Part shown: in pieces, positions 11,991 through 21,500 of the stretch
Layout of the letters: every line of letters begins with the position of its first letter
Position numbering within the stretch: position 1 is the stretch's first letter
NCBI RefSeq assembly: GCF_000003605.2
Contig: NW_003143796.1
Span: forward strand, 77,015 to 123,236
Reading direction: 5' to 3'
DNA: 46,222 bases
Source: Saccoglossus kowalevskii
Taxonomy: Eukaryota > Hemichordata > Enteropneusta > Harrimaniidae
Notes under the pieces: model-generated
What the model was told of the DNA's origin: nothing
Databases searched by the model: none
Seen by the model: the letters and a program-made list of their open reading frames with translations, nothing else
Translations under genes and position numbers: made by a program

Positions 11991-12430
11991 AAGTTCAAGT
12001 AATTTTAAATTAATTTTTAATGTGTCTCCAATACTTACACGGGAATTCTTTCTAAGCTTTCTTTGATTTATCCTTTTAATACCCCCCATGTCACCTTGTC
12101 ACATCTTTAGTATTATAATATTATCCATTATAATTTCATTATACATTACCTAAATGTAATAAATTGATTTAAAATTTAATCAACTATGGTTTCTAAACGT
12201 GTGATATAAAATTATTATTTAAATTACCACTGTCATTGTACTACATCTTGTTCAATTTGTTCCCACATAGTTCCTATGTAGACTCCTGGTCCCAGTCTCT
12301 CATCGCTTGAGTGCTGAGACTCAACATAAACAACATTTGTAAAATCTATAGAACTGCACTGGATGATCATATATTTGTTGTTACTGTTTTTGTTTGTGTT
12401 TTGAAACTGTGTTTTTTAATATCCTTACAG

Positions 12431-12572
12431 GGATTCTATAGACGAAGTATTGTCAAGCACAGTACATACGAGTGTCTTCGAAAACAGTGTTGTGTCATAG
12501 ATAAATATAGCCGAAATCGTTGTGCATACTGTCGATGGCAAAAATGTCTGGAAGAAGGAATGTCAAAAGATG
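12431..12572 (+). CDS. Nuclear receptor exon: second zinc finger of the DNA-binding domain
   Basis: The acceptor is 'atccttacag' and the donor is gtaagt at 12573. The exon encodes [20 protein letters not shown], then [19 protein letters not shown], then LEEGMSKD. The zinc ligands are spaced C-x5-C-x9-C-x2-C (Cys15, 21, 31, 34). The start at GF(Y/F)RR is the conserved splice position after CEGCK in many receptors. Oddities are GFYRR instead of GFFRR, CRWQKC instead of CRFQKC/CRFKKC, and an extra Cys20 beside Cys21. It ends in phase 1. The open frame continues upstream only by chance. Confidence 0.95.
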
Positions 12573-15500
12573 GTAAGTTTATATGGATATGTTTATAAGC
12601 TTTTAGGTAAGTAATTACTCTGTTGTGTGTGTGTCTGTGTGTGCGTGCATGTGTGTGCGTGCGTCCGGATTGTCATCGGCCAAATCCCAGTTATGCATCA
12701 TACGCTTTCATTCATACTACTAGATCCTAAAATCATTTTTTTGCAAATGTTCGAATCAAAAGTTGTAATAATTCATCTTTCACAAGGTTCAACTTACATA
12801 GGTCACTTATTCTATTTGTTTTATGGCATTATAATTTTACACCAGACACCAAAAACAAGGATGCATGAATCTGAGACATGCCTGGACTGATTACATTCAA
12901 ACTTCACACATACATAGTATTATACATATGCAAATCAATTTGTTTCACGATCTGATTGAAATCAAGCATTTCTGGCGGATCTTAGATGATTGAATGTCAA
13001 TCATTTTAATGTTAAAAAATCATCATAGTTAAGCATCAGCTTCTGGATCCACATCTCTGACATGTTTATGTTCAAACTGTATTACTGTGAACAAAACTAT
13101 ATATCTTAAATTTGATAACTAACAGGGACTGTGCCATGCTTGGCTTGTTTTTATTGAGTTGATCAGATCGAAATATTTCATGAAAACATTTTTTTTTTCA
13201 TAATTCAACAACTAACTGAAAAAAGTTTTCTTTTTTTCTCATACATGTAGCTGTAAAGTTTGGCAGAATTCCAAATCGTGAAAAAGAGCTTGCCATGGCT
13301 GAATTTGCTGAAAACAAGAATGATATCGAAAGCACCATTCGCAGAATGGAAGAGGAAGAACGACAGAGACGAATTGAACAGAATAAAGATCTTATTCAGT
13401 CTACTAAGCCTAATTATGTTAAACGGCCGCCACCACCTTTAATAAGTGTACCTGCTGTGTTGCCTACTTTTAAAGCCGATCCAGAAGTAATAGAAATAAT
13501 CCAACAGATAAGAGAAGCTCATTCGATGGCGTGCCCATTCAGTGAATTGAACCTCAAAAATTACACCAAACATTCTCCCAAACGGCAAAAAATTGAATAT
13601 CATAGATCACCAGAACCATTGTTTCTCTCAAGGCGAGACTATTCACCGGGTTTTATAAATTCACCAGGAGCATCATCCTCATCAAGTCAATCTTCATCAG
13701 CCGCTCCATCTCCATCAACCTCTTCTGAAGTGTCGTTTTCAGTTTCATCTCCGGAATCATTGGATTTTTCTATGGAAAATACAAAGGTGAACACACTCTT
13801 TTTTTTTTTCTTTTTTTTTTACCTGTACCTTGCAAAATATGGTCATAGCTGGATTTTTTACAGTATTAATACAGTGGAATTCTTCTCAACTTTATAGCTT
13901 TACTATTCAAAGCAGATATATTTGTATAATTTAAAATGAAAACAAATTATGAACAAAAAAAAAATTTTTTTTTTCTTCTAAGGCATTATTGCATGTGTCT
14001 GTTTGAAAACCTGCGTCTTGCAACTTTGTTTGGCAATTTTATATGACTGTTTCCGCCATGTGATTTATCCCGAAAAATCTTTGGAACTGTTAAACACATT
14101 GTTCTGAAATAGGCTTTTGTAGCATCTATTTATAATTCTAATCCCTTTGTGATTGATCACGTGGTTTAGATGTCATTTTTTCTTTAAACAGGAAGCATTT
14201 TTTTTACAGATGCCACGTTTATCTGATTATTTTGAAATTTGTCATGTTGCATCTCTATACTAAACTATTTCAGACAGCAGACATAAAATTCAAATCAATC
14301 ACAGGATTGTAAAAAAATGGATTTGTTTCTCATGTGTGCTTTAACTGAACAACTGGATATTTGGCATGTACAAATGTATAATATATGGCAACATCTTATA
14401 ATTTGTATCAGTCCCCTGGTTTGGCCGCCATCTTGGATTTCCACCAAAAATGGCCACAATTTTGGGCATTTGTTTTTCATGTGTGCTTCAACTGATCAGC
14501 TTGATATTTTGCATGTTTCCTACATGTATATGGCCATATCCTCTTATGAGAAAAATAAAATAATTTTGATCACTCACATGGTTTGGTCGCCATCTTGGGG
14601 CATTTGTTTCTCATGAATGCTTCACCTTGATCAACTTGATATTTTGCATGTATAACCAAAGCATCTTCTGAGAAAGATATCATATATATCAGTGGGTACA
14701 TATTAATGCATACTCAAGCGTCAAACTTGGACCAGACAAAGCTGTTCTGCTCTATATCATTAATTTTTATAATGGACACTGTAACTAAAAACTAGATAGG
14801 GACTTTGTCATTGACAATGACTTGTATACTATTAATGTTGTTACATTGTATTTGAGATGTATTTTATATTCTGTACGCAGTAGCAATGAAAACACAATAA
14901 CAATTGTTTGAAACCACTATACTTCAGTGTTCTCAACAGGAGAATGCTCAATCAGGTGGCTAATCTGCATATGAAAGATAATCTTAAATGAACTATTTGT
15001 CTTGTTAATTTATATTGGACACAATTATGCAATAAAAGACTATAGGGAAAACACATATATGAGCAATTCTCCGCAATTAATTACTGCAAAACTCGTGAGA
15101 AATTACTGTAAAATGTTTAATTTTGGGAATTTTGCTGATTTTTAATAAAATTCAAAGAGTACATTGTGCAAAACTTGCATATACCCAATGAAATTCAAAA
15201 ATATGTAATTGTATTCTGCGAAATGATAATAATTTACAATATTTTTTGATACTACAACCTTAAAATAACATATTCATTGAGTCATTTTATTCCCGAGATC
15301 CTGAGCATATGTTTTTCTGTGTCGCCTGTTTTGATGCCAACCTGAGTAAATAAAAATGTTAAATTAAATATTATTATTAATAAGAAAGGAATAATTGTTC
15401 ATGTTGCAGATTTATAATCCAAAGCTCCTGTAAATATATAAAATGCATATGAGACACATTACTCATGCTTCACACACAGCTCAAAAAATTGGTTTTAAAC

Positions 15501-18500
15501 TGTCAGTTTCAGCTGCCATCCTGTGCATATAGTGGTAAATTCTTTTCTATATATACAATAATAATAATACACTATAACTGAAATATGGCATGTATCTCAC
15601 TCTATGTACAACAGCTAATTCATTCATGAAAAATATCCACATATACATTGCCTACATTCTCCTAGAAAGTTGTGATCTTTCAAACTCAATGCACCAGCAT
15701 GGTATACAGGTCCCACATTGTCATATCTCCTTTCAACCTGTGTAAGCAAAATCTCAAAAACTTTTGAGCAGTTTTTAATCAAATTTATAGTACGTACAGT
15801 ACTTTGGAATAATAGGTATGCCAGAATGGCAACACCAAATGATGATAGAAATTTATAGATTTCTACTGTTTGGAATTTGACATTGATTGACCTTTACAGC
15901 AGTTATTGTGGCCTGTCTGAATACACAAACAATAAATCAGCTATTTAAAGACTATTCTGGACTTGACTTTGATTTGACCTTAACACAGTTAACACTTACC
16001 AACCCAAACTCGTTTAAATATAAACAGTCAATACCTTGACTTGACCTGAAAATTATATGGAAGTGGTCTTATCCATTCCAGTTGTGTATTTTTAACAAGT
16101 GATTAAAAAAATAATATAAGAACATTACTTTACTCAAATATTAAATATTAAAAGCCTATTTTTGTTTTAACATTTACCTCACAGTTTGGATAAAATATTG
16201 TTTTATTTCATCCAAATACATGACTCAAATAGTTGATACTCTATACTGCTGATGATGATTACGAGTTTTGACTTTTACCTTTGGACCACTAACAAGATGT
16301 CACACAATATATACATGCCTCGCTTTCTTCTAAACTTCAACAACTTTTCCTACCTTAAAACTCCAGTCTGTTTGTGATACATAGTTCTCCTGCCAGCCGC
16401 ACACAAACATCTGGTAGATACAGTGTTACAATAAACCTAATAAGTTACAACTGGAACTTTGTATGCTTTTACAAAAAACAAGTCATCTGAAGATGACACA
16501 GTCCCCACTTGTCAGATGTGATTATAGTTGGCTATGAATTATAAAGTTTGAATGTATATGTATGAAATCGGGTAGGAAGATTAAGTTGAATATCAAAAGT
16601 ATGTTACTCAAAGTTAACAGCTAGGACATCTCTATTAAATTTGGTGAAATTTGCATCAATTTTAACAAAAATTCACAATCAATTGAATATGGAAATTCAA
16701 TTGAGTCAATATTAAATAGCAAAGATATTAACAAAAATTCAAAATTAATTAAATATTCAAATTAGCTCATTAATTAATTTGAAAGTCAATATTGCATAGC
16801 ACACATCTTATATTGACAGATCAAGTAAGTCTATACCAAGTTTGGTCTCATTCGAACAATTAGTTCACAAGATATTAAGAAAAATTCAAAATTAATTAAA
16901 TATGCAAATGAATTTGTTAATGAAATTGAAACTCAATATTGCATAGCATATATCTTATATTGACAAATCAAGTCTCTACCAAGTTTGGTCTGATTTTATT
17001 ATTATTAGCTCACAAGATATTAACAAGAATTCAAATTAATAATTAAATATGCAAATGAGCTTATAATTGATTCCTTGAAAAAATAAATCAATGTGCATCT
17101 GTACCAGTGGTTACTCTGTCTTTGTACCAAGTCTCAGCAAAATCGGTCCCTGCATCTCCGAGAAATGATGATGGACACACCCAAAACTGGATTTTACAAG
17201 ATTTTGACATTCAAAATGGCCGCCAGGCAGCCATATTTTATCAAATCAGGAAATAAATCCATCTGAATATATATACCTCCACACTGTGTTCTTGTACCTA
17301 GTATCAGTCAAGGCATCTCTGAAAAATATCAATGGACAAACAAAAGCCATGATTAACAATCAAAATGGCTGCCAGTCGGCCAAATTTTATCATTTCAAAC
17401 AACGTGCATGGGTGGTCCCTTTGTCTTTGTAACAAGTCTCAACAAATTTGGTCAAGCCTTCTCCGAGAAATGACGATGGACACACAAGGGCCGAATTGAA
17501 TTTTGGTATTAAAAGTCAACCATATTTGATCGTATCAGAAAATAAATTGACATGCCACATGTATATGGTTGACCACTATGTCTTTGTACCAGGTTTCAAA
17601 AAAATCAGTCCAGCCATCTCCGAGAAATCACTCCGGATGGACGGACAAAGGCGAAACTACAACAATCATATGAACACTAAAACAAGATGCATTAATTACC
17701 GTAAAATCACTGTTTTGATCAGTTCATCATTGAAATTCAGTCTGTTGTCTCACATGATACTGTTTAATCCATTCCATTTGGAATACACCAACTTTTCGAT
17801 TTTATATATACATTAACATTTCAACCATTCAAACAACTACAAGTCTCAGAAGTTGTCTCTGTCTAGCTTCTTAATTTTTAATGATTGACTTTTACAGGTC
17901 TCGCAAGCAATAATAGCTATGATTAAAAGAATTGTGGTCTTCAGTAAAAAGTTGCCAGGATTTCGGGAACTCTTCCAGGAAGACCAGATTATTCTTCTGA
18001 AAGGTATGTTGAACTTGTTGATTAGCATACAAAGATTTTCTTAAACCATAGACAACAAGACAAAATAATAAAATTGAAAAATACATACAGCATGTTTAAG
18101 TCCAATTTTGTTACCTGTCACAAAATAAACCTGCCACAGCGTAAACTTATTAATTACTAGTCATAGCTGGTCTACCTACAAAAATAATGGTATCACCCAC
18201 CAGGTGTAAGACAGTAGAAATCACAAGCTCAGATTTGAATACTGTAGAATACTTTATTTTCGCTTGGAATTTATTTTCGCTATTTTCGCTGAAGGGATGA
18301 TTCCGTGAAAATAAAATCCAGCGAATATACTTTTTTTCCTATATTTCACATTAAACTCATGAAAAATCAGTGAAAATAAATTCCAAGCAAAACGCCCAAA
18401 AAGCATTTTCAGCGAAAATTAATTCCAGCGAAAATAAAGTATTCCACAGTAACACCCAGTTTAGTCTATACTTAGTAGTGTACTGTAGAATACTTTATTT

Positions 18501-21500
18501 TCGCTTGGAATTTATTTTCGCTATTTTCGCTGAAGGGATGATTCCGTGAAAATAAAATCCAGCAAATATACTTTTTTTCCTATATTTAACATTAAACTCA
18601 TCAAAAATCAGTGAAAATAAATTTCATACAAAACGCCCAAAAAGCCTTTTCAGCGAAAATTAATTCCAGCGAAAATAAAGTATTCCACAGTACCATCAAT
18701 TTAACTGCTAGGGATCTGTGACTTAAAGCTTGTTAGAAATTTTAATGAAACTAGTAAATACTATGTTCCTTATTTGTACTTCAGTACACACAAGTTCTTT
18801 CTAAGCTTTCTTTGATTCACTTGTATGTATATAGTGCATTATATATGACTGTTTTGATATGCAAATTGTGAACCAAATTTCTTCAATTGATGATTTTTGT
18901 GAATTGATATAAAACTCCAACTAAAGTACATTGTACTAGTACCTTGAAGATGGTCTTCAACTCCCAGATGTGTATGCCGTCTGTGCATAGAACCACATAT
19001 TTTGTGTCTTCTTCGCTCATCTTAATGGTCTTCTGACATTTTGTTATCTCTCTCTAGGCGGTGTTTTTGAGGTGTGGATGTTACAGTCATGTAATATGTT
19101 ATTGGGGGGCAGTAACGAATGTAATGACACGCCTTACAAAATTGACGACATGTCTTTATTTTGTCCGCCTAATATGATTGAAAAAATGGTTAAGGTGAGT
19201 TCATCTTCCCTCTAATCTGACCCACTTGATTAACATGCTGCATGGAAATTATTGATGATGTTAGCGTTCAGTATCAAGTTTCTACCTCCTGTGTTTCCTA
19301 GGTTGGCTGGTAGAGGGCGCCATATACGCTATATTATCAGTAGAATAAGTTGAGTTGATAATTGTATTTTGTCTTCTGCTCAACTAATTACTTTGCCTTT
19401 CGCTAAAAAAAAATGGTGTGATGACAAGCTGAAAACATGTCACAACATATTACTACATGTTTGACAGTAATACTCATTAGGTATTACGAAATATAAAACA
19501 AACAACTCATACCCTTTCTTGGCAGTAAACTTATTATTTTTCTTTATTACCTTGTAGTTTGCTGAGGGTTTCAACAAGTTTAATTTGACAGAAACCGAGA
19601 TTGCACTGGTGTCTACAGTAGCATTAGCTAATCCTGGTAAGCTTGAAATATGCATTTAATTGTCATATAACATTTGACGTGCATTTTGTGTTGTAACCTC
19701 AGCATCTTTAATTTCATACCAGACAAAAGTTCATCGAATTCATGAGTCAATTGTAACTGCAACATTTTGCAACTGGTGTAGATGTCACATATTGGCCAAT
19801 TTTTTTTTTCCAGATCGAAAAGGCCTACGGAATTCTAATCCTGTTGGCAAAATGCAGAATTCATTCCTGGAGGCTCTACAAACGGAGCTTTGCAGATATC
19901 ATGGTGTGGGAAAAGGTCGCAAACTGTTTGCTGAGATCCTTCTTAAAATGTCAGATTTAGCTGTACTCAGTGAACAACATGCCCATAATGCCAGAACACT
20001 GAAAGTAAGTTTTGTTTTGTTACTTTGCTGACTTGAAGTTTGTTTGTTTTCTTCACTGTCAACTCCTACACTGACTTTTTAATAGCAATCAGGTTTTAGG
20101 TTACTATGACAATATTTATATTTATGTGGTATTGCAAAAATTAGTATTTATATATTTTCTAGCACGTAGCACAAGAACAAATTTAAAGTGTACCACACGT
20201 TATCCTCTGGAATTATGAGTGAATGATGAACCTCTTTATTATATGCGCAACTGCGTCTTCACAAAACTGACCACCAGAAAGAAGACAAGTGTGAAAGGTA
20301 GCAGCAATATTGCAGAAAAAATTGAGATTATCTCAGGATAGAGAGTTAATTACTTGGGTCAAAAAATATCATGTGATGTGGATGGAATACCGCAAAATAT
20401 GACCACAGTTAAACATTAGGACACCACTGATAATACAGTTGCACAAATGATGAGAAGTAGTTTTGATTTGGGGGTAATTTTATTGAACAATGCTTATGAA
20501 TCCTTATGCTAATTTATGCCAATTAGCATGCTTATGTACCTCAGTGGATATGCATTAGCAGTAATTATTGTTTAAAATTGAAAGAAATATTATTTAATAT
20601 CCTTTTAAAATAAACATAGTCATTATTAACCTTTTCACCACCAGTTCCCTCTTTTCATCACAAATTCACAAAATAGTCCTGTTTATAGTCTGCACTTTGT
20701 TTGATTGACTCAAATTTTGGTTGTTTGCTCCAAAACAAGGGTTCATTTCCAGAAATATTTAAGAATATAAGAATATAAATGCAGAATAATTCAGACGAGA
20801 ATGTCTTGTGGTGAAAAGAGTATTTATTGCACTATGCACGTAATTGTTATCCTGTCCAATAATAAAAAGGGTATCATGGTCATGTGATTATGTTGTATAA
20901 GGATAGACTTAAGGCAGAAACCTACTAATAATTTTTGAGAAAGTTGGTCATATATCACATGACAATGTTCACTGGTTTATTATGTAAAATCATAGCGGAC
21001 AACAAAAAATATCCAATCATTTCCTCAATTTGCGATATGATATAATATTACTGTCATATAAACCCATTGTTAGAAGCATTATAATACTGAAAAATGCAAC
21101 ACTATCCACGAAAATTAGGATGTTGACTCCCAACATTTTATATTGCCTGGCAGTACAAATTATTGCAAAATGAATAAATTCTGGGTGTTTGCACTCATGA
21201 GTGTGCTTCTACCTTAACTAGAACACCACTTCAAATTCTTGCTATTTTGCTGGGCAAAAGGTTTCATAAAAAAAAGTCTAAGAACAAATGAAAAGAGTGG
21301 GTACCTGAACTAGTTGCTGACTTTGTGATTTCCTCATAGGATTAAGCTTTACTCCAGCAGCTAGATTGAATTAAAACATTTCAAAACTCAAAGTATATGC
21401 TGTCTTTATTAAAAATCGTCTAATTGGAGACGGTATTCATCTAATTGAGAGTATAATGGATAACACGCATGAAATTAATTTATCTGGTATTTTGTTAGCT

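Larger units (their letters stand above)
13787..17897 (+). other. Large intron (4.1 kb) with repeat relics
   Basis: It runs gtgaac to 'tttacag'. It holds a T-rich start (13799-13820), a plus-strand AGTCCC-type relic (about 14316-14826) and an inverted AGTCCC-type relic (about 16477-17660). About 14830-16470 is AT-rich with nothing recognised. The open frames at 14295-14616 and 17448-17816 lie in the repeats. Confidence 0.8.

Noticed and set aside
13787-13897. Extension of the hinge exon to the stop at 13897
   Set aside because: The extension is encoded by poly-T (FFFFFFFF) and follows a good donor. Phase 0 joins correctly to 17898, where the ligand-binding domain continues.
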